DNA from: Emergomyces orientalis
Taxonomy: Eukaryota > Ascomycota > Eurotiomycetes > Onygenales > Ajellomycetaceae
Direction: 5' to 3'
Assembly: GCA_002110485.1 (NCBI GenBank)
Contig: MOWL01000097.1
Coordinates: 1 to 64,000 of the forward strand
DNA: 64,000 nt
Positions 37,273 to 49,156 of the stretch are shown here, one piece after another (within the stretch, counting starts at the first letter, position 1; every line of letters begins with the position of its first letter). The notes under the pieces are model-generated. The model searched no databases. It had not been told where the DNA came from and saw nothing but the letters and a program-made list of their open reading frames with translations. A program made the translations under genes and the position numbers.

Positions 37273-38553
37273 ATGAATCCCCTCTTGAGCTGGGCTATTA
37301 TGCTCCTCGTTAGCGGCGGTTGCTTCTGGTATTATAGAATCAGATCCACGCCCAGAGCCAGAACTTCACTTTCTAAACCTGCCGTTGAGAGATACGAAAA
37401 TGGCTTTGTCACCAAGAAGGCAAAGCGGAAACCCAAGCGATCCCCAGACAACACCAGCGGTAACGGGACGCCTACCCCGCCTGCCAAGCCCATAGTTGAG
37501 GTCTCTGAAAAACCAAAGGTGGCTTCCTCGAGAGGAGAGGAGGCAGGCGATGAGGGAATGGACAACAAGGAGTTTGCTAAGCAGTTCTCCAAGGTGAAAG
37601 AAGGCACCAAACTCTCATCTTCGGATAACCAAACCAACAAGAACGAAGTCCGCACCAAGAAAACCGTCAGCAGTGCTGTTGAGCCTGGCAACAAGGTTGC
37701 CACGGAATCTTCCACTCGCACCTCTTCCACTACCGGGGCAGATGCAGACGACGACCTGTCTTCCGTAAACTCACCTGTTGTCAACCCAACTCTACCAGTT
37801 GCAGGTGACGTCTCCGATATGCTGGCACCTGTACCAGCAGGCATACCTACCCTCCGCCTTGTTGGCACTCCTCAGAGTGAACAACCTGCAAAGAAAAAGC
37901 AAAAGTCGGAAAACATCGGGGAGACAAAGAAACAACGCCAACGAAGGCTTAAGAATGAAAACAGAAAGATGATTGTAGAGGAGGCGGAAAAAGAGCGCCG
38001 TATTCAACTGGAGAAACAACTCCACCAGGCTCGAGAACATGAACGTCGCGAGGTTGCCAAATCTAAACCCCCTCCCGTTACCAATGCCTGGAAACCAGGT
38101 GCCGCCAACCGCCAACCAAATGGTCTACAAAAGTCTACAAATGCACCATCTGCATCTCTTCTAGATACCTTTGACCCAACCCCTCGATCTACTGCCGCCA
38201 ACCCTCCCGCACCATCCGAGAACATTAAGTCGTCCGTTTATTTGGAGAACTGGGCCAACAACTTACCTTCGGAGGAAGAGCAGATACGTATTATATTGAG
38301 TGAAAACGAGTGGACGACAGTCTCCAACCGCAAAAAGGAGCGGAAAAACAGCTTGAAACGAGCTGAAAGCGTCAGCGTTAGCGAAACAAGCAGCTCGGAC
38401 TATCAAGCCGTAAAGGAACCTGGCCCATCGATAAAACCTCCCCCACCACAAACAGCAACAGCCAAAGCAACATCTTCGGCCACGTTTCCTCCAAAGCAAG
38501 TCGAGAGGTTTAGCGGCAAAGGTCACCCACTAGACTCAGACTGGGATCCTTGA
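37273..38553 (+). CDS. Membrane-anchored, charged coiled-coil protein of unknown function
   Basis: Single exon, 426 residues. Residues 3-21 (PLLSWAIMLLVSGGCFWYY) form one hydrophobic N-terminal anchor. They are followed by a basic stretch (KKAKRKPKRSP), suggesting a type III/signal-anchor protein with its bulk in the cytosol. The middle is low-complexity, rich in Ser/Thr/Pro/Lys. A charged helix follows (KKQRQRRLKNENRKM, EAEKERRIQLEKQL, about residues 215-262). Near the C-terminus are EEEQIRIILSENEWTTVSNRKKERKN and a terminal GKGHPLDSDWDP. The layout recalls ER-anchored ribosome- or RNA-associated proteins, but I cannot name a family. A leader intron is predicted just upstream. Confidence 0.85.
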   Translation: MNPLLSWAIMLLVSGGCFWYYRIRSTPRARTSLSKPAVERYENGFVTKKAKRKPKRSPDNTSGNGTPTPPAKPIVEVSEKPKVASSRGEEAGDEGMDNKEFAKQFSKVKEGTKLSSSDNQTNKNEVRTKKTVSSAVEPGNKVATESSTRTSSTTGADADDDLSSVNSPVVNPTLPVAGDVSDMLAPVPAGIPTLRLVGTPQSEQPAKKKQKSENIGETKKQRQRRLKNENRKMIVEEAEKERRIQLEKQLHQAREHERREVAKSKPPPVTNAWKPGAANRQPNGLQKSTNAPSASLLDTFDPTPRSTAANPPAPSENIKSSVYLENWANNLPSEEEQIRIILSENEWTTVSNRKKERKNSLKRAESVSVSETSSSDYQAVKEPGPSIKPPPPQTATAKATSSATFPPKQVERFSGKGHPLDSDWDP

Positions 38554-41376
38554 TAAAACTCGAACGCAGCCAAAAAAAAAACAAATCCAAGAAACCCCAA
38601 GAAACCCCAAAAAGAGCCAGAAAGAGTACACTACAACTCGACAACCACAAAATCAATACACACATTCATACTCATAAATATCCGTTTCCCACTATATTAT
38701 ATTAGCGCTCGAACCATCACTGCCCCCGTTTCCATTTCCTCTATTCTTTATTTTCAGGCACGCTGCCACTGATTCCCCTATTCCAGTGGCTAAATGGCGT
38801 TTGGGTCATTTTTCTAGACATCTACTATGTGTCGTTTTCCCCGCTCTCTTCTTCTTTTATTCCTTTCCTGGGTTGGTTTTATCCTTTTTTTGTACACTTT
38901 CCCTTCTCATATTTTATCTTCTTGTCTCTCAATATCTTCTGCTTACTTTGTTATTACCATGCAATGTTTATCTGAATCACATTAAGAATGGCTCATTATT
39001 TCTTTCTTTTTCTCTTTTTCTCTCTCACACAAGACAAAGCAATCAAACAGATATAAATGGAAAAAAAAGATCTTGCACAGTCATGCTTCTTCTTCTTCTA
39101 CTTTTCCATTCTCTTTTATCACCTCTTTCTCCGCTGTGAAGCCTGCTGTTGTGTTCTCATATCATCTTCTCAACTTACTTCAGCATCTTTGCTAAAACCA
39201 AACCAGTTCTGCATACCCCTTTTGAAGCTGTGTATTCAACTTTGTTTATATTTGATTCATGTTATATGTATTCATTTCTTTTTTTTTTTCTTAGTATGAT
39301 ATGTATTATTTCTCTAAAGTAAGAAGGAAGAAGAAGAGGGAAAATTACTGTGCTTAGTTTCAGCATCATGTTTTCAAAATATGCACAGAACAGCTTCAGT
39401 GAGAATCTGTATTTAATATATGTTTATTTATGCATGTATTTATTCACTTCAGAGTGTGTTTGATACATGTTCTCGGGTTTTAATTACAGTCTCACTGATT
39501 TTGTTAAAAATATAAAATTGATATTTTTTATTTTCTCTGTTGATCTGTGTGAGCTGCTAGTTTTACTTACTATTTTTCTCTTTATATATATTGTTTCTTT
39601 ACTTTTCTCCTTCTCTATATCTTTCTATTTGCTTGTACTGTTTACTAAAATTGTGTTTGAAATTCTTTTTTTGTAGCTCAAGTCTTGCTCTTGTTCTTTT
39701 ATTCATAGTTAATATATATCCATATCTATATATCTATGCACAATGCAGAATGCAGAGCAGATGTTCAATTTCTCAAGAGTACAAAGATAATATTATAAAA
39801 TTATAAAAATAAAAATAAAAATCATATCAGAGAAATATTTTCAGTTGCAACAGCATTTTGAAAGTGATATATAGAGAATTTGTGCTGGCACACTCTATTT
39901 TTTGCTTCTATAATATTGTCTTGATGAGAATTACTGAGTTCCACAGCTGTTAGAAGATATTATTACCCTTGTTATTTAATAAAAAGCGTCAGAAGGCAAA
40001 ATATGAATGTAAACCCCACATAAACAACATTAGATTAGATGAGAACACAAAATATTAATCTGTGAAGAACAAGTGAAGAACATCTGCTAAAGAAGAAGGG
40101 TACCCGGGATTGGTGGGGGGGGTGTGTGCCCATATTAATGATTACTGGGAGGGACAGAAATTGAGAGAATTGTGTTGTTTCTGATATTGAATACCTAGCT
40201 TCAGGAGATGGTATAGATAGAAGAGAATAAGAGAATATAATTAATATTCTTGAATTTTTCCTGTCATGCATAGAAACAAACCAACAACAACTTGATCCGT
40301 GGATGAGGGTTGCCGAGATATTTACTTAGCACCCGTTTTGGCGGGCGATCTTGGGACCCCTTCCAAGATCCACGCCACACAAACTAGCTGGTTCAAGCTC
40401 CATCAACAGAGCACTATTATTAGCGTCTAGTGGAGGAGGGGTCTGATATTGGGTAATGTGAACCCTCTAAAGGGAAAAGAACGCACAGGACCTATGTGGA
40501 TTGATATTGTATAGCTACCTAGGTAAGTATGCAGTTTTGCCTTCCTTGAAAATGTTGCAAATGAAAATGATACTGTACTACGGACGGAGTACTCCGTAGA
40601 AGGTTAATGAATCGCCTCGTGTCAATCGGGCATTGCTGTGGGTGCCAAAGTTTCATCCTTCTCGGGGAGTTAACTACTACCTAGTACTTGTGAACACCAT
40701 AGCCATTGGCAGTGTCATTTCAATGAGGGTCCTCGTAATATCTGCTTACTTTGGTATATAGATAGCCATGCTAACTGCGCCTCAGGCATAGCACACATGA
40801 TTTAATATTCTATACTATGAATGCGTTTTCTTTACTTTATCTGATAGATTTCAAAATAATAAGTTTGGAATACCAGAAATTTGTAGGAATAGCCATTCAT
40901 CTCAATAAATACACTGAGAATAGAATACGGAATACGTACACTCCAGGGGCTGTCAACAATGTCCGCATTTGGCGCCGAATCAGCTCCACGTGACCCGCCC
41001 TCTTAGCTAAGCCCGTGGCCCCGGTCTTGGCAACCATACTGTTTTGGTTACATCATTGGGTTTCCGCATCGTGGCCTGTACTTTTTTCAACACTTAAACA
41101 ACTTCCGACTTGGCCAACATCAACATCCGATATATTACCCTCCAGCCGGCCTCTCTCCCTCCCCCCACCTCCCGGCATTGTCTACCTCTGATTCTTCTTC
41201 TTCTTCTTCTCCTCCTTCTTCTTCTCCTCCTCCTCACCTGTGTATTTCTTAACCAATACCCCTTCTAAATCTCTCTCCCCCCCGCGCCGCCCGCCCCTTG
41301 TTTTGGGCCACTTGTTACTCGCCAACCCCCCCCCCCCTCTCTTTCCCCCCGATAGCGAGCTCCCCCATTGACAACC
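38554..41376. other. Intergenic with a CpG-poor AT-rich block and the erv29 promoter
   Basis: From about 38990 to 39985 the DNA is AT-rich with only one or two CpGs, like the transposon relics but with no readable protein. From 40250 normal composition returns. The erv29 promoter contains a CACGTG E-box (40987), the palindrome ACGGAGTACTCCGT (40584-40597) and CTT-repeat pyrimidine tracts (41186-41240). Confidence 0.5.
40584..40597. repeat. Perfect 14-bp palindrome ACGGAGTACTCCGT
   Basis: Self-complementary. It contains the 9-mer TACTCCGTA found at five other places in this window. It lies about 780 bp upstream of erv29. Confidence 0.7.
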
Positions 41377-42732
41377 ATGGCGCAAATACGCGGCACGGCG
41401 GGTTACAACCTAGGAAACCAGAACCCCTTTGGTGGTCCTGGAAGAGCAGATGCTACCAGCGATCCAAGCCCGCTTGATGCGATCCGAGAGCAGACGAGCA
41501 AGATTGAGGACTGGCTAGATACTCTCTCTGACCCTATCAGGCCGTATGTTTGCCCAAGCAGCTTACCCAGGGCACTACCACGCATGGATATGCTCCATAA
41601 TCTCCGCAATTACAAGTAGCTATCTGGGCGCCAGGAGCTAATCATTTATCATAATAAATGAGCTTATAGTTATTTACCCGCTGTTGGCCGTTTTTTGATT
41701 GTCGTTACCTTCCTTGAGGATACTCTACGCATCTTCACCCAATGGGGTGACCAGCTCACCTATTTGAAAGATTTCAGAGGCAGTACGTTATGCGAAACCT
41801 CCCCTTTTTAAATAGAGTACCTCCATCCATATCTTGGCACTCTCACAACCCCATTAGCTTTTCCATGATCTGCAGCTCCTTTGTTGCCCCTTTCTAACCA
41901 ATCAAAACTTTGTATCTTGTGTCTGCGTATAGTTCCATGGGGCATAACACATATCTTCCTCCTCTTAAACGTCATCGTGATGGTTACATGTTCGGTTCTG
42001 GTCATCGCACGAAAACACAGTGAATATGCCGTCGCCGGGCTTCTCGGTGTCGTTGTCACTCAGGCATTTGGATACGGCCTCATCTTCGACCTGACCTTCT
42101 TCCTTCGCAACCTCAGCGTCATCGGAGGACTGCTTATGGTTCTTTCAGATTCCTGGGTACGCAAACGATTCGTCCCCGCTGGTCTCCCGCAACTCGACGA
42201 GAAGGACCGGAAGATGTACATCCAATTCGCCGGGCGTGTATTACTCATCTTCCTGTTTATTGGATTTGTATTCGCTGGCAAATGGTCCTTCTGGAGGATC
42301 CTTGTTAGTTTGTTTGGATTGGTTGCGTCTGTGATGGTTGTTGTTGGATTCAAGGCGAAGTGGAGTGCGATCATCTTAGTTGTGATATTGAGTGTCTTCA
42401 ACCTGCTCGTTAATAACTTCTGGACGGTATGTCTGCTGGCCACCTTTCTAGTTGATACAATACAGGAGCTAACATTCGTCTCTATTTTCAGCTGCATGAT
42501 AAACACCCGCACAAGGACTTCGCCAAATATGACTTTTTCCAAATCCTCTCCATTGTGTAAGTTCTTTTTTGTCGACTCAATTTGTGATGTCACTTCCATC
42601 CATCTGCCCGGCTATCTCTGCATCTAAAATATCAACTCATTCTAACATTAATTTTCCAGTGGCGGTCTCCTCCTCCTCGTTAACATGGGACCCGGCCAAT
42701 TCAGCATGGACGAGAAGAAGAAGGTGTACTAA
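41377..42732 (+). CDS. erv29: ER cargo receptor Erv29/SURF4
   Basis: Five exons: 41377-41543, 41670-41782, 41933-42426, 42492-42556 and 42660-42732, giving 303 residues. SURF4-family polytopic membrane protein that loads soluble secretory cargo into COPII vesicles and cycles between ER and Golgi. The N-terminal cytosolic part has YNLGNQNPFGG and IREQTSKIEDWLDTLSDPIRP. Junctions rebuild DPIRP-YLPAVGRFLIVVTFLEDTLRIF, LKDFRG-IPWGITHIFLLLNVIV and NNFWT-LHDKHPHKDFAKYDFFQILSIV-GGLLLLVNMGPGQFSMD. The C-terminus EKKKVY is the dilysine retrieval signal usual for the family. The ATG at 41377 is in good context (ACAACCATGGC). The promoter is CT-rich. Confidence 0.95.
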
Positions 42733-44117
42733 AATCATCCTTCAACTTTTGTCTTTGCTAAAAAAAAATTTGAAAAAAACACAAACGCTCCGGCCACAAC
42801 AGGATGCGGAGAAATTGAAAATGCGAAATTGCACAAAAAACATAACGCATAACGCAAAACGCAACACGCAACCTGTTTACGTTATCAATACCACCAATCA
42901 AAATATTTCTTATCAGATCTACCAGGAAATATTTCCTTCCCTTTTCTGCCTCTTTGCTTTCCTTCTCTGTTTTCAACGCAATGTCTCGGATAAAAAAATA
43001 TATTATTGTTGTTCACAACCCCTCTGTCTAACCTCTTAACTTGCCTTTCCACAACTTTCTTTTCCAAAACTTATGTTTTCTCTCACAGCATAGCTTGCTT
43101 TACTTTATCTTATTATCTTATCTTATTTTTTGCGTTTGTTTGCTACTGTTTCTTCTTCTGGGGTGTTTTTGTTTAACCTTTTTTCTTCTTCTTCTTTCTT
43201 TTTCGTTCCTTCTCTTTTATCCCCTATAAGCTATCTGTCGACCATTGTAGCACTTGCCTTGACAAATTTCTTTTTTTTCTTTTCGTAACCCCCCAGTTTG
43301 CTGTCTCTGCAAACTTCGATTTTTCAAGTTTTTCTCTATATGTATGTATGTATGTGCAATCTGATTTTATAAGGCCCTATTGTTATCTGGGGAATGTTAT
43401 TTGTTTTCAAACAAACTTGTTTGTGGTGTATTTCTGTGATTGTTCTATTGTATAGTTTTTTCTTCTTAATTTGAAATGAGGCTTCCAACCATTTGTCGTC
43501 TAAAATTTCATTGAGCTGGTTCAGTCTCATTGGAACTGGGCTAATATATATATGATTCAACCATTGGATGTCTCTGTATGCATACATACAGCTGCCGGAA
43601 TAGGAGGTATGAGCGCTCGCTTTTTATCCGAGAAAATTTAAAAATTATATCTACGTGGAGCGACTTACCGCTGACCCGTGCTGTGTGGCCTTTTGGCCTA
43701 CGGTTTAACTATATACACCTTAATCTTATAGTTTACGATACTTTACAGTCTTCGTGTCAGAGCTTACTGCTTGCCTGCCTAGGTACACGTACACCGGAAG
43801 GTCGGTGGAAAAATACGCCAGGATTGGGGAAATGTGACATGAGAAGTACCTCATGTTGTTATTAAAGGTGGATGAGAACTGAGGATATCCTGCTCTCTCT
43901 GGCTACCTATTCACCGTCTCCTATATTTATTGTTCCATTCAATATACCGTTCGCGTCATCAAAAGAAATCTATAATTTACAATGGTGCAGTTAGGACAAA
44001 CCCTCCCAAACTGTTATTGAACCTCTATCTTAAATTTATACACCAGCCAGATATAGAATTGAATTTTGTCATTAACCTTATATTTCAACAATAAAAACTC
44101 AAACTACTACTTACTAC
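42733..44117. other. Convergent spacer erv29/P450
   Basis: T-rich 3' flank (about 43040-43340) with TATG repeats near 43338. No gene recognised. Confidence 0.5.
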
Positions 44118-45760
44118 CTACCAACGCAGTTCAATCTTCCCAGCAATAACCTTAGCATTGAACCACTCCATAATTTCAATATTATCGTCAACCAGCTTCA
44201 CACCCTTCAAAACGTCGGCGCGGATTAAAGTCTCAGCAGTCCACCATACCACGGCTGAAGCAAGGTTTCGTGCAATACACTGCCGTGAACCCATGCCAAA
44301 GGGCATGCTATTGCGCAGCATTTCCGGTGTGCAATCTAACCAACGCTCCGGCATAAACTCATATGGCCTGTGGAAAACATCAGGGTCATGATGTAACACG
44401 TACGCTCCGAGGCCGACGCTTGTGCCGGCTGGGATCGTTGGTAGACCAGGGGCGTGTAGTCCATCCGAGGGAACGATGCGAGGGAGCCGGGTTGGGTTGG
44501 CCATGGAGAGACGGAGGCTTTCTTTGACGACGCCGGAGAGGTATGGGAGCGACTGGGCGTCGACGGTAGGGTTGTTGAGGATTTCTTTGCGGAGGCATTC
44601 GTACCTATGTAGGAGGAGTTCAAAAAGTAATAATAATAATAAAAAAATAAGAAGAAGGAGAAGAAGAAAAAAAGGGGGGCTGGCTTCGAATCTGCGGGGT
44701 TTCTCAATGGGGGACAGAAATTATATTTTTTTACTTACTTATCAGGATGCTGTGCCAGATACCAGCAGAGTACTGAGGTGGTCATTGCTACGCCATCGGT
44801 ACCCGCGAACATGACATCGAGAACCTGTGCTATTGCCTCGTCGCGTGAGATGCCTGCGTGCAGGAGTCGACCTTGGTAGGTGGACAGGTGCGTCTGCAGG
44901 CCTATTTTCTCCTCCGCTATGCTCCTGTCGACTACTCCAGTGGCAAACTCTTTAACGATAGCCGTGCTTGTGGCAATGTGCACTTTATTCTTATCAAACT
45001 TGGCTGCCCAGTGGTCGACATGATTGAAAATCCATCCAGGTAGGTAAAAGAAGCGGCCCCCCGCGGCGAAATTGTCCACGAACGGAGTCGCAGTAAGACG
45101 ACTTCCTGCATTATTATTATGATTATGATTATGATTATTCTTATTGAGACTGTTAAATGACTCGCCGAATAGATACACCGAAACGGCGTCAATGGCCAAG
45201 CAGCGGAAAAGATTCAAGATGTCAACAACCGGTGGTGCGGGATCAATAGCAGCTTTCCTCTGTTGTAGCTCTGCCACCGTCGCATCAACGACCTTCTGGA
45301 CGGCTGTTCTACCCCTTATGACGGCATGCTGCGCGAAAATAGGAGCCACAGATTTGGCCCTTATCGCCCTGTGCACGGGGTCCAACACGGAGAAAATAGT
45401 CTGGAACCCATCCACATCATAGTTTGCGTACACGGGGCTCTTTACGAAGCCGCCATTCTTGATATACACAGGATGCAGAGCGGCGCCGTCGGAGATGTCG
45501 ACTTCGTTAGGCGCGATGCGGACTACGGGGCCGTAGCGTTTGTGCAGGGCTGTAATGGTTCTACATTCAATACCGCGCCATGTGAGATTCCAGAGCCAGA
45601 GGGGCGTGAGGCGGGCGATAAAGGGTCCGGGGATGTGCTGAAGGGGATCGGTGTAGAATTTGATTAGCACGGCTAGGAATAATGCTGAGATAATGCCTGT
45701 GCTGATGGACAGTGGACTTAAGAGATCCTGTAGCGTTGGGAGGATGCTGGTCGAAGCCAT
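44118..45760 (-). CDS. Cytochrome P450 monooxygenase
   Basis: Two exons in coding order: 45760-44739 and 44604-44118, giving 502 residues. An N-terminal membrane anchor (ISTGIISALFLAVLIKFY) is followed by the proline hinge HIPGPFIARLTPLW. I-helix FAGTDGVAMTTSVL, K-helix ExxR at Glu369-Arg372 (KESLR), PERW, and heme loop FGMGSRQCIARNLA with Cys450 as iron ligand. All essential motifs are present, so the protein should be functional. Substrate is unknown; the family resembles secondary-metabolism or detoxification P450s, but no synthase, transporter or regulator lies beside it. A histidine/asparagine insert (NKNNHNHNHNNN, about residues 205-217) comes from an ATTATG microsatellite at 45110-45143. 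Confidence 0.94.
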
Positions 45761-47160
45761 TGAGTGTTGATATAAAATATAGGGAACAAAATTCAATATT
45801 CTTAGCTTTTTAAGGAAGACAGATTTGGTGGGAAATTTTCATTGAGTTGTCGATGAGGGAAAGGAAGGGGATGGTTGGTTGTTATATAACTAACCACTCA
45901 GCCTTTTTAATCTTCTGTAGTTAACACAAGATCAGCATGAGAGATCTTCAAGGCTGCATTATGTAGACTGTAGCTGGGTAACTAACTAAGAGATGTATTT
46001 ATATTTTCCTGCCCGTTGTGTTGCGGTTTTAAACAAGTGAAAGGAATATGAAGGGCGTCAGTTGCCAATAGGAAGAGTTAATAATATCATACTAGTAATA
46101 AGTTAAATAAAAAATGTAAACCCATCTGGTTTACCCGCACTCGAACACTCTATTGTAACTGCGGAGTCGTCCGTGACGAATTTGAAGACCAGAATAAACG
46201 CCCGGCCAGCTTGACCTCAAAGTCAAACCAATTTTCAATATACCACACCCCCAAAAACCTCTGAATTGCGGAATAATCCATTGGTACGTGGAGATTGCGT
46301 TCTGAACAGAAGATGTTCGCCCCGTTCAGATCTCAATATCTCATCAAATTGGCAAGGCAAAGCCTGTCTACTGTGCATTACGTAGGAAAACTCACCCGAG
46401 CTGAACTAAACTGAACTAAGCACCACAAGAAAATTGAAATTTCCGAATTATTTTGCTTTTTTTGCTTTTTTTTTTTTTTTTTTTTGCCTGGTTATTTTAA
46501 TAATTTGATGATATGTACATGTACACGTATATGAACAATTCTTTTATACTGTGCCAATGGAACTTTGGAGTTCTAGGTGATGCGGGATAAGGTTGTTTGC
46601 GAATGTGGTGTATGTGTAGGTGTGCGTGTAGGTGTAGGCAGTGTCCAAGTGTAAAGATGTAGGCTCGCATATGAAAGTGGAATAGGGAGGTTTTAAGGTA
46701 GTGGTAGCAGTAATAATAGAAGTGCTGAAGGACGCCAGGTTTTCGAGGGGAAGGAAGAAAGGTAAGGTGTGAAGGACGTTAAGATGTAGAATAGAGTTGT
46801 TGTAGGGAGGCGGGAGGCAGAGGATAGAAGGAGACAATAGGCTTCGCAGAGAGTTCGGTTGTATAGAGGGAGGGTGAGCGGGAGGTTAAAGGGATGGATA
46901 TGCAGATGAGGATGAGTTAATAAATAGGAAAAGGAAAAATGTTTAACAATACCCTTTGAACAAGTGATAGATAGAAATGAGATTCAAACAACAAAAACTG
47001 AGAGGGAAAAAAAAAGGAAAAGGAAAAGAAAGAAGGTCCATAAAAGAAAAACATTCACCAGAACAGAGGAAAGGAGGTTTGTTTGAGTGGTTGAACATTT
47101 CATCCATGTTCACAACTGTTTTCATAACCGCTCCCCCGCTTTTTTCAGTGCAGAAGAATT
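45761..47160. other. Intergenic upstream of the P450
   Basis: No gene recognised in 1.4 kb. It contains a poly-T tract at about 46464-46485 and the palindrome TGTACATGTACA at about 46514-46525. Part of it is the P450 promoter. Confidence 0.5.
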
Positions 47161-48876
47161 TCATATATCCATACTCCACCGCCAAGGTCGAACACCACCA
47201 TACATTCCCCGCTGCCTCTCACCGTCATAATCATCGTCGAAATCATCATCGTCGTAATCATCATCCTCAATATCGTAAAAATACGCCGTCTCAGGGCTGC
47301 TAACTTCCACCTGCACGCTTCGCACGAGCTCGTGGTGTTTCATAGCGACATCGAGGGTGGAAGATGGCCAGGCTGTATGTTGCTTTTCTTTTTGATATTG
47401 GAGTTTTTGCTGTTGTTGCTCTTGTTGCTGTTGGACAGCAAACGACTTCCCACTATCGGCCGTAGCCTTTGAGGTAGGTCGTGATTGTGATTGTGGCTTT
47501 TCGGTGGGGTTTTCGGTGGGTTGCCATGGCCACTGCCAGGGTGCGGGAGGAGCGGAGGAGGGTTTTTCAGATAACGGGATAGTATTATGGTGATGATGAT
47601 GGCGATGGGGACGATGGGGGCGAGTTGGGTTAGGATCGGTGCTGCCGGTTACAGGAGCGAACACGGGACGTGGCGAGAGCAGGACGACGTCATCTGCAGA
47701 CGATGGCGAGAGGGCGAGACAGTTATCGGTCCCCACGAGGATTGGAGGCGGCTTACCACGCCTTCTTGTACTCCGTAAGGAATCCTTCGGAGGAAGTGGT
47801 TGCTGAGCGTGTGTGTGTGCGCGGGCGGACCAACAGCCATCAAGTTGTCCGTCACCTTGACCCTGGATCTGTTGCTGCCTTCGTCCCCTTCGAGACGACC
47901 CCGATATCCCCACCCCTCCTTCCTCATCCCTCAGCCCATTACCATTCCCATTCCCATCCCCGCCCGAAACCCTAGCCCTCTCCAAACTCCCTTGCCTCCC
48001 ATCTCGCACAGAAACAGAAGCCATCGACCGGACTTTCCCCGCCATCACCTTCGCGCTGGGCGGCGGTTGCAACATCCACCGCGTCTCCGCACGACTAACC
48101 GGCCCACAAACAACTGGCGGGTGCAGATCATTAACTGCCGGATTCTTCGCGACGTAGTACTTTGCAGAGCCGCCGGTATCCGCTCTCCCGCGTCCAGATA
48201 AGCCGACAGAGGAACCCTTAACCTCCCTTCCTCGTCCTCCACCAACGGGACTACCATTGCCACTGCCGCCACCACCGCCACCCCACAGCACTTCATCTTC
48301 CCGCTGGTACCGTATCCTATTCCAGCGATCGCCAATTTCTTTCCTCGATGGGACCAGGTCCTCCAGCACGCCCGTCATGGCACCAGCTAGCGCACCCATG
48401 CCATTCTGCAGTGTAGATTCCGGCGATTCAGGTTGTGCTGTCCCTGCAACGGCAGGACTATCAACACTACCCTCCTGACTCCCCGTAGTATGACTCGCAT
48501 GACTATTCGTACTCTTTTTCTTCTTCTCGTTCTTGTTCTTCTTCCGATTCTGATGGCTGTTATTGTTATTGTTATTGATATTATTAGTATTATTCCTCCT
48601 CCCGGCTCTCCTAGCCGGCGGTCCGGGTCCCAGGGCAATCTCCTCTTCCCAATATGAATTGGTGGTAAATGGAAATGGTTGCTGGAAAACGACGGGTGGC
48701 TGGTCCGTCACGATATCGTTATCGTTGTTTGTGGCGCCGGTGGTCGTAGTGGGAGGGGGTTCGCGGTGTGTTTTTGCAGCATCCCTTTTCCGTTTTCTGC
48801 GATGGATGGAGGTGGCACAGGGGGTGCAGGCTGCATAGTAGAAGACGGCGGATTGAGCGCCGCGGAAGAGCCACAT
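47161..48876 (-). CDS. Conserved filamentous-fungal protein, largely disordered
   Basis: Single exon, 571 residues. The N-terminus MWLFRGAQSAVFYYAACTPC, followed by HRRKRKRD, is what I recall from homologues in other eurotiomycetes. SYWEEEIALGPGPPARR, NRIRYQREDEVLWGG, and a later block containing SAKYYVAKNPAVNDLHPPVV and ETRWMLQPPPSAKVMAGK, are the segments that look conserved. Between them are low-complexity runs: Asn repeats from an ATT microsatellite, KKNKNEKKKK, Gly runs, HRHHHHH and Gln runs. The C-terminus has an acidic stretch (DIEDDDYDDDDFDDDYDG). No catalytic domain is seen. The hydrophobic start may be a short membrane-associating or palmitoylation (CxxC) segment; this is inference. 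Confidence 0.8.
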   Translation of the reverse strand: MWLFRGAQSAVFYYAACTPCATSIHRRKRKRDAAKTHREPPPTTTTGATNNDNDIVTDQPPVVFQQPFPFTTNSYWEEEIALGPGPPARRAGRRNNTNNINNNNNNSHQNRKKNKNEKKKKSTNSHASHTTGSQEGSVDSPAVAGTAQPESPESTLQNGMGALAGAMTGVLEDLVPSRKEIGDRWNRIRYQREDEVLWGGGGGGSGNGSPVGGGRGREVKGSSVGLSGRGRADTGGSAKYYVAKNPAVNDLHPPVVCGPVSRAETRWMLQPPPSAKVMAGKVRSMASVSVRDGRQGSLERARVSGGDGNGNGNGLRDEEGGVGISGSSRRGRRQQQIQGQGDGQLDGCWSARAHTHAQQPLPPKDSLRSTRRRGKPPPILVGTDNCLALSPSSADDVVLLSPRPVFAPVTGSTDPNPTRPHRPHRHHHHHNTIPLSEKPSSAPPAPWQWPWQPTENPTEKPQSQSRPTSKATADSGKSFAVQQQQEQQQQKLQYQKEKQHTAWPSSTLDVAMKHHELVRSVQVEVSSPETAYFYDIEDDDYDDDDFDDDYDGERQRGMYGGVRPWRWSMDI

Positions 48877-49135
48877 GGTGTTATATTCTCTTCTTCTTCC
48901 CTTGGTTTTTTATGTCTCCTTGTCTCCTTTGCCTCTCACTGGCTTAGAAAATAAGGCGGACGATGGAGGGTCGACAGCCGGGAGAGAATAGAGCGAGAAT
49001 AGATATAGAGGCGCACATTGGCGATATTCTAAGATACAGTCAGACGGCTCGCTGAGGTTGAGCAGAAATTTGAAATCTTTCTCGGGTCTGGAGAATAGTA
49101 GTGTTAGGATGTTGTAGGTGATAGGATAGAATAAA

Positions 49136-49156
49136 ATGGGATGGGATGGGATGGGA
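49136..49156 (+). repeat. (ATGGG)4 tract
   Basis: Four tandem pentamers. The same unit in reverse complement forms the tract at 29255. Confidence 0.8.

Noticed and set aside
37332..37868. 178-codon open frame on the - strand
   Set aside because: Antisense to the 37273 gene, whose N-terminal anchor, charged helix and start context are better supported.
44118..48876. Secondary-metabolite gene cluster around the P450
   Set aside because: Neighbouring genes are Erv29 and a disordered conserved protein; no synthase, transporter or cluster regulator is present.
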